A stretch of 64,000 nt of DNA from Calliopum simillimum (taxonomy: Eukaryota > Arthropoda > Insecta > Diptera > Lauxaniidae). A program made the position numbers and the translations under genes. A model generated the notes under the pieces. The model did not search any database, was not told the origin of the DNA, and saw only the letters and a program-made list of their open reading frames with translations. Numbering within the stretch: the first letter of the stretch is position 1; each line of letters opens with the position of its first letter. The stretch spans positions 155,172,492-155,236,491 of the forward strand of contig OX638368.1 of the NCBI GenBank assembly GCA_951812925.1, written 5' to 3'. Below are positions 21,921 through 33,599 of this stretch, piece by piece.

Positions 21921-23320
21921 AATCCTGTATTTAAGAATAAAGGATACTGAGTAATTGTAGTTATTTGTACTTCTTTTTCGTTCTTCGCTGCACTCTAATG
22001 TTAAGTTACCTACTGCAAGTGTGTCAGTGCGTGAATTTTGTTCCTGTTTGGGGTTGATTCCCTCTTACATGGATGGTTTCCTTTTGCTTAGCAGATTCAG
22101 CTTCAGCTCCAGTTTCTTTGGTATTCAAAAACTAAACGAAGATTTATGTGAATTGAATGTGCTCCGTGTGGAAAATGAGTGAAAAACAGCCGCTGTTCCA
22201 TAGCGATCGCACATACACTCAAACAAATTTTACTATATATCTTAATATACATATGTATGTACGTATCTTACTGTACGAATGCAATATAGCTGGTCGGTCT
22301 AAGGCTGGGTTGCAATAACATAATAAACGAATCAATGAATATAATAAAATAAATGGCAATGAATGCGCATTTTACATGGATGAATGAAGAAAAGTTGGAT
22401 ATGACTTTTTTTTGTTGCACTTCAAAGAAAAAAATTTAGTTTTATAAAGCTATAGATATATTGTAGTACATAGGACAGCGTTAAAGTTTTTGAGAAAAGT
22501 TCTACGAACAAAGAAAGTTGTGGAAAATGTTGAAAGGAGCTCAAATTCTAAATTGAACAATTTTCACAAAGTTTTTTATAAAAATGATTATTATTTTACT
22601 TTTATATATGTAATTAAAATTGTCTATGCAAACAAATACAACGCTAAATATCAAACAAAAATAAACCCAAAAACAGAGTCATTGCCATATTTGTCTATTA
22701 ACCAATAAACCAAACCAATATCAAATGATTATCGCTGTGTACATCTTCCTTCCTTCCAGCGTGTGTTCAATACCCCAATTTTCCTGCAATTTAAATGAAA
22801 TCCACTGCAATATTGCAAACTTAATGGCCAACTTTTCGCATATAAAACAAAATTTATGCCAACTGCACAATTGTAAAGTCAACAACAAATCCAATAACAA
22901 ATACAACACAGCAAATTCAGCATTTTGTGGTTATAGATACCATAGCATATTTGGTATTACAAACATAATTCGTATGTTCTGTCGAAACAAATGTGGGGAA
23001 AAAATAACAACAACAACATCAAGAAATAGCACAGAAAATTACAATTCTAGCCAATAATTGGAATTATGGCGCGAATTTCAAAAACGTTGAACTTTTATCG
23101 CTGGCATTAAAAAAAAAAAAAAAGTGTGCACTTTTGATAAAAACTTTAAAAAGCCATATACACGAAGCGTAAAATTTATCGTCACGCTATGCAATGCGTA
23201 TTCTGTTAAATTACGAACAGAATTGGTATTTGCATGAGAGTTTTTAAAGTAAAACTTTTGCCATAAAATGCTTATTACTTCGAATATGAAATTTGCTTAC
23301 AATTCTAGTCAATAAAAAAA
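21921..23320. other. No gene recognised in 1.4 kb
   Basis: Includes ACATATGTATGTACGTA-type simple sequence near 22250 and a 110-codon + strand frame at 22725-23057 (Asn/Thr/Cys-rich). That frame shows no domain or signal I can name. It may be unique intronic or intergenic sequence. Confidence 0.35.
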
Positions 23321-23321
23321 A

Positions 23322-24025
23322 AACTAGTAAGGGTGTAACCTTTGGTTCGGCCAAACATTAAATGACCTACAGTGCAGTATTTTGAAAATTTTGCTTATAT
23401 GGGAGGTGCCACGCCCTATTTTACGAGTTCACTCAGTTTTTGCTCGGAGTTTTAATTTATAGTTCTTAGTGTCTGAGTGAAATTTGGTTGGATTATAACA
23501 AAAACATTTTCGGTATAGTGTTTTGAAGCTTTTGCTTATATTGGAGGTGCCAAGCCTTTTGTATGAATTTGTCTTGTTTTAGCTCAGAGCCTGCATTTAT
23601 AGTTTTTAGTATTTGAGTGAAATTTAATTGGATTATCTCAAAAAACTCTTTCAGTAAAGCATTTTGAAACATTCGCTTATATGGGAGGTGCCATGCCCTC
23701 TTTTCCAAGTTCGTTTAGTTTTAGCTGAGAGTGGGCATTTACAATTTTTAGTATTTGAGTGAAATTTAGTTGGATTATCTCTCCGCATAGCGTTTTGAAG
23801 CTTTTGCTTATATTGGAGGTGCCACGCCATCTTATCCGAATTTGCCCAGTTTTCGCTGAGAGCTTGCGCTTACAATTTGTAGTACTTATGTGAATTTTGG
23901 GTGCATTGTCCTAAAAAATACTCCTAAAGTTGCAGTTTGAATATTTTTTTGTATGGACGGTACACTCAGAGGGCAACAATTTTTAGAAAATTTTGGAAAA
24001 GAACAAAGGGCAGAAAATGTGTAAC
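23322..24025. mobile_element. mini-me/DINE-like element copy with about 141-bp tandem units
   Basis: It starts with the family terminus ACTAGTAAGGGTGTAACCTTTGG, followed by four tandem units whose TGCCA(C/A/T)GCC boxes start at 23407, 23548, 23689 and 23820 (spacing 141, 141, 131). Each unit has GCTTATAT(G/T)GGAGGTGCCA, then AGT(G/A)TCTGAGTGAAATTT(G/A)(G/A)TTGGATTA. Orientation is opposite to the copy at 25.35-26.30 kb. Past 23950 it runs into a second repeat (CTCAGAGGGCAACAATTTTT) that recurs inverted at 56.3 kb, so the far end is truncated. Confidence 0.8.
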
Positions 24026-25350
24026 ATGTTTTTGAGAAAAGAAAACGACATTAGTTCTGCATTTATTTTTAATGAATATCTGAAGATCTAAGGATTCAGA
24101 TGATACACTCGGAGCTAAATTGTTTATGCAAGATAAAAATGTTGGCAACATTTTAGTACGCTAGTCGAAATTCTCATTGAAATTATTTATTTTTCAAAAA
24201 CAAAACAAGTAGAACAAACTCTTAACTCACAAACTTTTCCACCATTCAAAATGACATATCAAATTGTGGCCATCATCCATCATTAGCGTGCATCATTCTA
24301 CATCTTTCAAATTCTGGTACTCCATTTGCAAGAGAATACTGTTATGCCATTTTTTTTAACGCTACTTAGCGATTCCAATGTTCTTTCTGTTGATATCCAT
24401 TTTGTGTTGTCCTCCCACTAGCCATCAGATGCAGATTTAAGCTCTTGCGAAACGTTTTAATTTTTTTTTTTTTTTTCAATGACGAAAATGAAGCTCGCAA
24501 CTTCAATTCGTTGAGTAAAACTGTAGTGACAGAGCAAGGGGAAAGACCATGTGGCGTTGACTGCTACTATAGATGTAGTACTGCTCACATTTTCGTAGCC
24601 ATGATAGTCTCACATATATCCTTGTGGTCATTGTTTTTAACTTTGTAGCAATTGCTGTCATCGGTGTTTCAGTTCGTTCTCATTGTTGTTGTTAGTGTTC
24701 TGCCATTTTTCGAGTCGGATTGTATATCTTATCTAACTGCCCGTATTGTACAACATTTGCGCTTTAAATCTCTCTCTCTCTCTGTTCATTTGCCTGTCTT
24801 CAACGGAGGGCACTTGGTAGAAGATGCCTTTCAACACTGTGGTGAAATTTTTTAATCAGACACAAAGACGACTTATGACGATAAATGGCGTCCGCCTGTT
24901 TGCTTGTTGTATTCGTTTTGTTGTTTGTTTTGGTATTTTGGAGTTAAATTGAGATGGAACATTTAGGTATCGCTTTCAAAAAAGTCCATGACTTTGAAAA
25001 TATACAGGAAGTGCACATCTTAAATTGAACGGTAAGCATGACGTATATTTTGCACTGTTAGGCTAGGATATCTCAAAATCCCCACAAGGTAGTAGATTCG
25101 GATTCACCATCCCAAAATACATCTAAAAATACTATTCCTTTTTTTGTTTATTGGTATTGGTTTTTCATGTTTTTGCGTTCAATATGAAAATTTCATTAAC
25201 AGTGGAATTTCTCAAATATGGCACAACATGCGATTTTATGGAAAATGGATTATGGCACCTGAAGCTCCCCAGATACCACTTTAGAAGAAAACGCGCGGGT
25301 AGTTTGTTTTCAATTTTAAAGCGCTTCCTCCTAGCCGTGTGCTGATGTTT
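24026..25350. other. No gene recognised in 1.3 kb
   Basis: Base composition is less extreme than its neighbours, with a CT run at 24770-24783. Frames of 61-67 codons are present but not recognisable. TAGGATATCTCAAAATCC at 25068 belongs to a motif dispersed across the window. Confidence 0.4.
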
Positions 25351-25351
25351 T

Positions 25352-26297
25352 TTATGCCCTACACCCAGGGTATATTCATTTTTTACTTCCGTTTGTAACG
25401 CAGAGAAGGAGGCGTGGCAGACATAGAAAAGTATATATATTCTTGATCAGCGTCACCTCCTGAGTCGATATAGCCATGTCCGCCTGTCTGGCTGGCTGGG
25501 TGTGGAAATACATTTTTTGGGAAAACTGAGCAACATAATTCAATGAAATTTGGTGCACAGCCTCCGTCGTGAAAGATAGCTCGGGGGATTGAAAATGAGC
25601 GAAATCGGTCAACGGACACGCCTACCGCCCATACAAAAAATATATTCAAAATGCAATAATAACAGCATTATTCGCAATAACAGAAGGAAAATACACATGA
25701 ATACTAGGGAAAGTAAATACAAGCTCTGAGCAAAAACTAGGCGAATTCGGACTTGAGGGCGTGGCACCTCCCATACAAACAAAAGTTTCAAAATGTTATA
25801 CGGAAAGCGTTTTTTGAGATAACCCAACCAAATTACACTCAAACACTCGGATCTATAAATGCATGCTATACGCAAGATCTAGGTAAACTTGAACAAGAGG
25901 GCGTGGCACATCCCATATAAGCAAATGTTTCAAAATTATATAATGAAAGTGTTTTTTGAGATAATCCAACCAAATTTCACTCAAACACGAAGAACATTAA
26001 TTGTAAACTCTGAGCTTAAAGTAGGCGAAGTAGGATTAGAGGGCGTGGCACCACCTATATAAGCGAAAGCTTCAAAATGGTATACTGAAAGATTTTTTAA
26101 AGAAAACCTTACCGAATTTTACTCAAACACTCAGAACAGTAAATGCAAGCTCTACGCAAAATCAAGGTAAGCTCGGAGGTGAGGGCGTGGCACCTCCCAT
26201 ATAAGCAATTTGTTCTTATACTTATCTAATAATACACTTGAAATGCAGTGTAGGGTATTTAGTTTTTGGCCAGGCCAAAGATACCACCCTTACTAGT
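25352..26297. mobile_element. mini-me/DINE-1-like (Helentron-type) element with 142-bp tandem repeats
   Basis: The left end is TATGCCCTACACCCAGGGTATA, followed by GTTTGTAACGCAGAGAAGGAGG. The mini-me core follows: (TA)n at about 25431-25440, then TTGATCAGCGTCACC...GAGTCGATATAGCCATG, then GTCCGCCTGTCTGGCTGGC-type (GTCY)n repeats. Four tandem units follow with GCGTGGCAC boxes at 25759, 25901, 26043 and 26185, exactly 142 bp apart. The terminus reads GGCCAGGCCAAAGATACCACCCTTACTAG. The (TA)n-33 bp-(GTCY)n core is the known hallmark of dipteran mini-me elements, which belong with DINE-1/Helentron-type non-autonomous elements, some with central tandem repeats. No protein is encoded. Confidence 0.85.
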
Positions 26298-26368
26298 TTT
26301 AAATTGAGTACGGACCCAACCCTTTGTGGGTTAGGATAGGAGACCACCAGAATTAAAGAAAATAATGG

Positions 26369-26670
26369 AAAGAAAAGAAAAGAAAAGAAAAGAAAAGAAA
26401 AGAAAAGAAAAGAAAAGAAAAGAAAAGAAAAGAAAAGAAAAGAAAAGAAAAGAAAAGAAAAGAAAAGAAAAGAAAAGAAAAGAAAAGAAAAGAAAAGAAA
26501 AGAAAAGAAAAGAAAAGAAAAGAAAAGAAAAGAAAAGAAAAGAAAAGAAAAGAAAAGAAAAGAAAAGAAAAGAAAAGAAAAGAAAAGAAAAGAAAAGAAA
26601 AGAAAAGAAAAGAAAAGAAAAGAAAAGAAAAGAAAAGAAAAGAAAAGAAAAGAAAAGAAAAGAAAAGAAA
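26369..26670. repeat. (AAAAG)n pentanucleotide microsatellite
   Basis: 302 bp (about 60 copies) with no visible interruption, 70 bp beyond the end of the mini-me/DINE-like element. Long frames on both strands here (KRKEK or SFLFF repeats) are artefacts of the repeat. Confidence 0.99.
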
Positions 26671-28225
26671 TAATAAAATGGAATGGAATGAGTTGAAAAA
26701 AAGTGAAACAAATTAAAATGGAAAAGTCAAAAAATTTTGAAATATCATAGTAGATATCGATAGTGTTTTTAAAGCACAGTTTCTCAATCCTTTTCCATGT
26801 GGACAACAATGTCGGTTTTGCATTGCTAGCAGTATTCGGCATAATAGAACACATATACTAACACAAACAAGTGGGTGTGTGTATGTGCGCTTTTGTAAAA
26901 ATTATTATCAGCTGTGTTGAAGTGCATGGCAGCGTTGATTTATTTATACGCTTGGCTTGGTTATTTGCAACAACAACAACAACAACAACAACAAAATTTG
27001 CCAACAACATTTGTCGCGATATTTCAATGTCATATATTTCGTAGTTGCTGCAGTGATAATGTGTGTGTGTGCTTTTTTATTTGTGTGCGTTTTTCTATTT
27101 ATGCACATTTTTGAAACGCATATGAAATTGTGTTTCTATGGCAAAAAAAAACAATGCTTGTTATTGCTTTCAATATGGTTGTTGTTGCTTATTTCGTTGA
27201 TTTTTCTTGTCATTTGTTTGCAAATTATTTCAACAATTTCAACATAGTTCTTCCCACATTTTTTATTTATTTTTCGTTGTCATTCAAAATTTTGCTTTTA
27301 CTGCTGCTCTTGTGCATAGAGTTACCAGGTCCATAAATCCGTAATCGGGATTATTTCATGCCGGCATGTCTAACCTTTAAAGTAGAAAAACCTAAGTAAG
27401 TATTATAAATATTTGATCTGATCTTTTTTTAGAAGTAACTGGAAATAACTGAAAAATTCTTTCTGAAAATTTAAGAAAAGGTGTGTTAACAATAGTTGCT
27501 CATTATACCAGAAGAAATATTTTTTCATGAAAAACTTTTCTCCAAAACCAATAGTTCAGATGTTACACGAAAATGTAACAATTCAAACGTCTAAGCGTTT
27601 TATTCGCAACCTTTTTTAGAAAATAACTTTGTTTTTCGCGATCCCTATTGAAAAATCTCTACTGGACTGCCCTTTGAACCAAATCATTTGCTCGCGCTGC
27701 GTGCGTATTGTTGCGCTCTCTAAAAATCCTTACATGTTAGCGCAAAGCCGAACCACCTGGTAACCATTGCTGTGTGGCTTATGTGCCTGTGTTGTTTTTT
27801 TTTTAATGCGGGTACTTGCAACTCTTTTCCACATGACAGCAAATCAGTGTCCATGACTTTTGCAAAATAAAACAAATTTAAATGACAATGAATTATAGTG
27901 ATACAAAGGACCGGAAGCACATGTGGAGTTTAGAGGAATATTAAACACAATTACCATACAAATTTATACACATAAACTCTGTCTAACAAATTTCAGAGGT
28001 TCCCCTTAAATGTCCTGAAAATGTCCTGGATTTATTAATTACGCAAATTGTACTGTGTTACTTTTTATTAAAAAAAAAAAAAAACAAAATGGTTTTCTTG
28101 GTTCACCCTAACGTTTAACAGAAAATTTTTTTATGTATTAATGAAACTCGTGTATACACATGTATAGGCACGGTGCTGAGCCGTTTCGATGTATTTTGTG
28201 ATGCTGAATTCGAATCCAACATCAG
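26671..28225. other. No gene recognised in 1.55 kb; short CAA run
   Basis: Contains (CAA)8 at about 26969-26993 and T-rich sequence with frames of 66-96 codons that carry no recognisable motif. Possibly single-copy sequence. Confidence 0.4.
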
Positions 28226-28690
28226 AATTGCTCTCTCTCTTATGGTTATGGTACCATAAAGTCGAAAGAATACAGTTTTTTGTAATATTTGAGGTTATGC
28301 AACAAGGCCAAGTAATTTCTTTACATAAAACTTGATATACTATATAGTACTCAAAAGCATTAGTATTTTTCTTTAAGACCTTATTTAAATTATTTCGATA
28401 TCTAATTTTTTCTCAGAAATATCGTAAAATGAAATATTAAAAAAACGTGTTTTCTGCACTTTTTTGCTCTTTTCTGACATTTTAGCTTAGGAATCTCTTA
28501 AGAAAAAAAAAGAGATCGAACTAATTTAAATTAGGTTTTAAAGAAAAACACTTGTGCTTTTGACTACTATATCAAGTTTTATGTAAAGAAATTACGTTGT
28601 CTTTTTGCATAACCTAAAATATTGTAAAACACAGTGTTTTTTCGACTTTAAGGTACTTTTTTCTCAAAAACCAAAAGAGATAGAGCAATC
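28226..28690. repeat. Inverted repeat with about 190-bp arms
   Basis: Arms at 28226-28416 and 28499-28690 align as reverse complements at about 80%. Shared blocks are AAAGTCGAAA, GGTTATGCAA, GTAATTTCTTTACATAAAAC and TTTTTCTTTAA. The spacer is about 80 bp. No coding content. Confidence 0.85.
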
Positions 28691-28970
28691 ATCGAAAATG
28701 ACTATTTTTATTTATGTTTGCAGTATTTTTTTTGTTTTCAGATTTTTTTTATTTTTATATTTTCAGCTTCTTTAGGGCCTATACATATATTAATTTCTTA
28801 GTGGCATATTGGAACTACATCAAAATTTTATTTTAATCGGCTCAGTAGCAACCTATATGGTTGAATAATGTTTTGCACCATTCTGGGCCTTAAAATATGA
28901 CATTATTTTCTGACCTCAAAACAAAAATTTAACGGGGATTAAAAAAAAAAATAATATATATATCTATATA
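28691..28970. other. No feature seen
   Basis: AT-rich spacer ending in TATATATATCTATATA beside the next element. Confidence 0.3.
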
Positions 28971-30410
28971 AGGGTCGGCCCCTTATACGGGGCTAGTATG
29001 GACAACCATTAATTTAACTGGGGGCTAATGTGGACACCATAAGAAACTTAAAAATTCATACAAAAACGTGTGTGCCACGTGCACCGCCGCACATAGGGAG
29101 ATTTAACCCAAAAAGCTGGTCAAAAACGAATTTTTGTAATTGGTCCAAAATGATTCAATTTTTTTTTATTATACAGCTAATACTCCAAACTAAAGAAATC
29201 TGACACCCTATTTTATCTAAATCAATTTGCGGCTGCATACTACGCTGTTAAAGTTGAAGTTTTGTAAAACATTTTAAAATAAAATTTTAAAGTTGCGAAA
29301 GAAGTGTTGATTTAAGTGCGTATATTTCTTTAATTGCAGAAAAAAACGAAAAATTGCAGAATGGATTATTCTACGACAGGTGTGTTCTTTACAATGAATT
29401 TAATTTAATAAAAAAAAAATCATTATAAGATTCAAAATAGTGTGTTCAAACTTTATAAGTAACTGAGTATTTTTTATTGAAAAATTGTAAATTTTTAAAA
29501 GCAAAAAAGTAATGGATCCTCACGAGTCCCAATTTTTTCAACCAAAAATTCTCATAAATGAAATCTTTTTGTAGCTAAAACTGCAAAATTTGGCTCCTAA
29601 TATTTCCTATTGGCAAAATAGCTGCACTTTTTGCTGATGCCTATACATGTGATATTTTTATTTTTAAAGAAATTATAATGGAAAAAATGAACGAATTCAG
29701 AGGACTAAAATTTTTAGAAATTATTTGATGGCGAAGAGTTTTCAGATTAAAATAAAAAAAAAAAATTGTTTTTCAAAAACTTGAGATTATTAGTTCGGAG
29801 ATTGAAAAGTTGAAGTTTCGGTAAGTTATGTCGGCCTCTATTATCAATTTTTTTTGATAATTCAGTTTTACAGTATTACTCCAGTTAACAATACTAAAAG
29901 CCATATCTATTAAATAAGGTACAGTGATATAGAATTTTTAAAATGTTTTTGTCTATAGCGTCCTATGTGGACAAATTTTCTATTCTGTAGTGTTTTTGGA
30001 CTACTCGTCTGAGTTATATAAATTGATTGACACCTCGATAACTAAAATCAATAAAGTAGTATACAAGATAGAAGACCCTAAAAGTTGCTACATTTATCAT
30101 GTGCTCAGCACCATCTATTAAATGTATTTCAAAAGTTTAATGCCATCATATTGTCATTTTAGTAAAATGAAAGAGAAAAACTTTATAAAAACCAAAATCG
30201 GCTCAGTACTACAGGAGCTACAAGTCCTCAAATATTTCACTTGTCTGTAGCGCCCTCCATTGACAATTTTTTTTAACAAGTCTATATTTGTTTTGATTGT
30301 CTGAATAATCTGAATAAAATGACACCTCAATTTCCAAAATCGGACAAGTAGTTTCAGAGTTATTAATTTTGACCAGGTTTTTAACTCAGATACCCCTATG
30401 TGCGCCGGTG

Positions 30411-30586
30411 GTACACACGGCACACTGGGGAAGTTTTAGTGTGCACCGTCGGCGGTACACACGGCACACTGGGGAAGTTTTAGTGTGTACCGCCGGCGGT
30501 GCACGTGGCACACAGATGAAAGATGAGTCTGTGCCGCCGGCGGTTTACGTGGCACCTGACGGAGGACATTTTGCTTGTATGGTGGC
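30411..30586. repeat. 44-bp GC-rich tandem repeat, about four copies
   Basis: Units start at 30411, 30455, 30499 and 30543, exactly 44 bp apart. Each begins with a GTACAC.CGGCAC-like block and carries CCGCCGGCGG dyads. The first two are nearly identical (CACTGGGGAAGTTTTAGTG); the last two are diverged. 44 is not a multiple of three, so the 91-codon frame across it (30369-30644) is not a repeat-built protein. A related fragment, GTGCCACGTGCACCGCCGCAC, is at about 29070-29090. Confidence 0.9.
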
Positions 30587-30676
30587 ACTCAACGTGTTAA
30601 GAAAGAGTTCAGATACATGTTTATTCAAGAAAATAATGATGTAATACAAATAAAAATACAAATAAAAATTTAACTG

Positions 30677-31145
30677 CTATTCCATGTTGTATTTGGAGAA
30701 ATTTATATCAAACTTCTTATAACTTGCTGATCGAGATGTTCCCGGCAGTTGTTGTGCTTGTGGCAGCTTTGCCACTATTTCATTTCGGTGAATTTGGCTG
30801 GTATCCGGTATATCGGGATGCGTGAATCTTTCGTTTTTTCTTTTTAGAAACGTAATGTCGAAATCTTGAGAACCGTGGATCGTGACAATTTGGCCAATAT
30901 AAAATACTTTTGTCCATGTTGTTTCAAACTTCATATAACTTGCTGATCGCGATGTTTCCGATAGTTGTTGTGGTTGTGGCAGCTTTGCCACTATTTCATT
31001 TCGATAAATTTCGCTGGTATCCGGTAAATCGGGATACGTGAATCTGTCGTTCTTTCTTTTTAGTAACGTACTTTCTTGGAACGGCTTTTAGAAATGGTCT
31101 GACGATTTCTGGAGTCATTTCAGCTGCTGCGGACATGTCCACACT
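30677..31145 (-). pseudogene. Tigger/pogo-like transposase C-terminal segment, internally duplicated
   Basis: Reading the minus strand from 31145 down gives AEMTPEIVRPFLKAVPRKY, matching the 'spe-irPfpka-prk' stretch at the end of the insect Tigger-like DDE domain. After frame changes come YPD.PDTSEIYRNEIVAKLP- and a second FTHPDIPDTSQIHRNEIVAKLP-type block. The duplicated DNA lies at about 30707-30851 and 30937-31081. Between them is FYIGQIVTIHGSQDFDITFL, also typical of these tails. A 104-codon frame (30991-30677) remains open. Catalytic residues are absent. Family call from motif recall. Confidence 0.6.
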
Positions 31146-31496
31146 AGCCCCATTTCAGTTGCCCACACTAGCCCCTTCATGTCTTTTTAAACAAAAATAT
31201 TTTTTTTTAATCTTACGGTAAAGTTCTTCAAAAATAATTTCAATGGTTTAAATAAACACTAGTTTAAGTTGTATTATCTATTATCACTACAGCAGAAGAA
31301 TAATTAGTTTAAAAGTATCACTGAAATTACGAAACAACAAAAAAATTACTTTTTGCTGCGTAAAACACGTTTAGTCACTTAATCATGGAAAGCTGAACTG
31401 TCAACAAAAAATTCAAAACGGCGCGAGAATTTGAATTTGTCCACACTAGCCCCCAGTCCACACTAGCCCCCCTCTCCCCTACTAAATTTTGAAAAT

Positions 31497-32500
31497 ACTT
31501 ATGAGACAAAAGTAATATCATTATATGATTTGGCTGGTATTCTGTCAGTAACCAATTAGATTGGGTTCTGTTTTTACGGAAAGTTTACTTGATAGTGTGA
31601 AATTGATGATATATATTTGAAAAAGTGATGGGTCAAAAAGCCGATTATTATGACCCACTTTCTAAATAAACGATTCATAATTTTGGATGAATTTTGTCAA
31701 ACAAAACGCCAACCCTGGATGAAAGTTCATTCAGTTCTATAAATATTTGCCCTAGAAACCATACATCTACGTTCAACTTTAGTTCGGCGCATTTTCGATT
31801 GGAAATTTTACATTGTGTTTAATATTTATTTTATGCAAAATTTTTAATTCTTACAGAGACAAAAGTAATATCATAATATTAATTGGCTGGTATTCTGTCA
31901 GTAATCCATAAAATTGGGTTCTGTTTTTACAAAAAGCTTACCTGATAGCGTGGAATTGATTACATTTATTCCAAAAAATTATATCGGTCAAATAACCGAT
32001 TTCAAAATAAACGATTCATATTTTTACATGGATTTTTGGTATATTGTTCTGTAAAATTAAAAAAAGCGGCTAATTTATTTCCTAAAACTGCCACTAGATG
32101 TTGCCCTGGAAATAAATGGGTGTCAGATTCGGCATCCTAGCATCCAAAAATACTTGGGTTGGTGTTTCGGTTGAAAAGGTCCATGTAAAAATATGACTCG
32201 TATATTTTGAAATCGGTTATTTGACCGATATAATTTTTTGGAATAAATATAATCAATTTCACGCTATCAAGTAAACTTTTTGTTAAAACAGAACCCAATT
32301 TTATGGATTACTGACAGAATACCAGCCAAATCATATAATGACATTACTTTTGTCATTATAAAAATTTTTAAAATTTAGTATGAAAATAAAAAAAATATAA
32401 ATAAAAGATAAAATTTTCGATCAAAAATGCGCCGAACTAAATTTGAACGCAAGGTGTAGTTCCTTGGGCAAATATCCATAGAATTGAATGAGTTTTCTCA
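31497..32500. repeat. Complex palindrome: one direct and two inverted copies
   Basis: Arm A (31720-32035) and arm B (32180-32500) are reverse complements at about 85%. Shared blocks are TTTGCCC, AGTTCGGCGCATTTT, GGCTGGTATTCTGTCAGTAA, CCAAAAAATTATATCGGTCA and ACATGGA. An extra direct copy of the second half of arm A lies at 31505-31700. The block CAATTTCACGCTATCAAG is shared with the MITE at 4281-4537. No protein is encoded. Confidence 0.8.
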
Positions 32501-32574
32501 CAGGGGGGTAGCCGTGGTCGATAAAATTTCCTCCATACAATTTGGCCCACCCTAATATATATAGTCGCTCACTT

Positions 32575-32718
32575 GTTCAACGGCCCTTATTGACTTTTTT
32601 TTTTAAATCCAGTTTATTACATATTTGAGAGTATTTGAGTATTAGTTGGTCTTCAGGAATATGTCATAAACTGGATTTAAATAAAAATGTCAATTAGGGC
32701 CGTTTTACAAGTGAGCGA
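32575..32718. mobile_element. 144-bp foldback MITE
   Basis: Arms of about 53 bp begin TCGCTCACTTGT at the left, with the complement ACAAGTGAGCGA at the right. They continue through CGGCCCT(T/A)ATTGAC to AAATCCAGTTTAT, with about six mismatches. AT-rich flanks (TATATATAG and GATATATAA) are compatible with a TA target. A neighbouring end of a different family, CAATTTGGCCCACCCTA, is at 32539-32555. Confidence 0.75.
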
Positions 32719-33599
32719 TGATATATAAAAAGATATGTTAATAGGGCTTTTTCATTTAAAAATGGCTGCCAAAATCAAAAAAAGAAACAAATTTAAATAG
32801 AACTTTCAGGGACAAGACTTAAAAATCCTGTTTCACTATATGAACCAATTCCATCATTAGAAAGCTCTTCAAATTGTCTAAATATTTTAATAGAAAAGTT
32901 TTCTCTAAAATATTAAGGTGAAACCAGAAAATTGTTTTTGTAAAATATGTCACAGTATAAGATTTTTCCCTATGACTCCTCAGGGTTGCATTTTAGACTC
33001 CCCCTCCAACACAATTTTTTGTTAGTCTAAGCTTCCTCTATCACCTTCCAAAACCTTTGTACCCTGAACGTTTATATTCTGTATAATAAATATTTTTTCT
33101 TAAGGTCCATGCCTACTAAAAATGAGATACGCATGCTTATATGTATAGTATGCTATTAAATGGGCGCTGTTCTACACACAAAAAAAATATTGCATCATAC
33201 ACCGATATTCAGTGAATATTAAGTAAAAATTTTACACAAAAGTTTGATTTAAGAATGATTCATTAGTGGTAAGAATACTCGTATCAATTCATCTTCCTAT
33301 GGTCAAAATCACAAAAAAGTAAACCAGGAAAAAATTTTTTGTTTCCAGTTTTTTAAATTTTTTTTTGCATGTGTCGAAAGATCATGTTTTGTACTATCTA
33401 GCGTTAGGAGGTATTTCTATATATGTGGAATAAAGTGGCACTTCCATTGTTTTTTCCAAGTGAACAAAATATAAAAAAAAAATATAAAAAATTCAGAGCT
33501 CTGGAAAAAAGGTAAGAACGCCTAAATTCAATTCACGTGGTGTTTTATTGTGGCTAGTTATGTGAAATTATACCATTATATAAATAAATAAATAATAAA
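32719..33599. other. No feature seen
   Basis: AT-rich, ending in an AAATAAATAAATAATAAAA stretch immediately before the LINE coding region. Confidence 0.4.

Larger units (their letters stand above)
28971..31480 (-). mobile_element. TIR DNA element with repeated subterminal motif and Tigger-type tail
   Basis: The ends carry a 15-bp motif GGGGCTAGTGTGGAC in inward-facing orientation. On the left it is at 28989-29003 and 29021-29035. On the right, as the complement, it is at 31137-31151, 31161-31175 (one variant base), 31439-31453 and 31456-31470. Plausible TA duplications are at 28969-28970 and 31480-31481. The inner right side encodes the C-terminal part of a pogo/Tigger-like transposase on the minus strand. 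The centre holds 44-bp GC-rich tandem repeats and 1.3 kb of AT-rich filler. The DDE core is missing, so the element is defective or non-autonomous. Confidence 0.65.

Noticed and set aside
26222..26854. Long frames (126 and 210 codons minus, 102 codons plus) of SFLFF or KRKEK repeats
   Set aside because: They are translations of the AAAAG microsatellite, open because the pentamer has no stop in those frames.
30369..30644. 91-codon + strand frame over the GC-rich repeat
   Set aside because: It crosses 44-bp repeats that shift frame each unit, so it shows no protein-level repetition or known motif.
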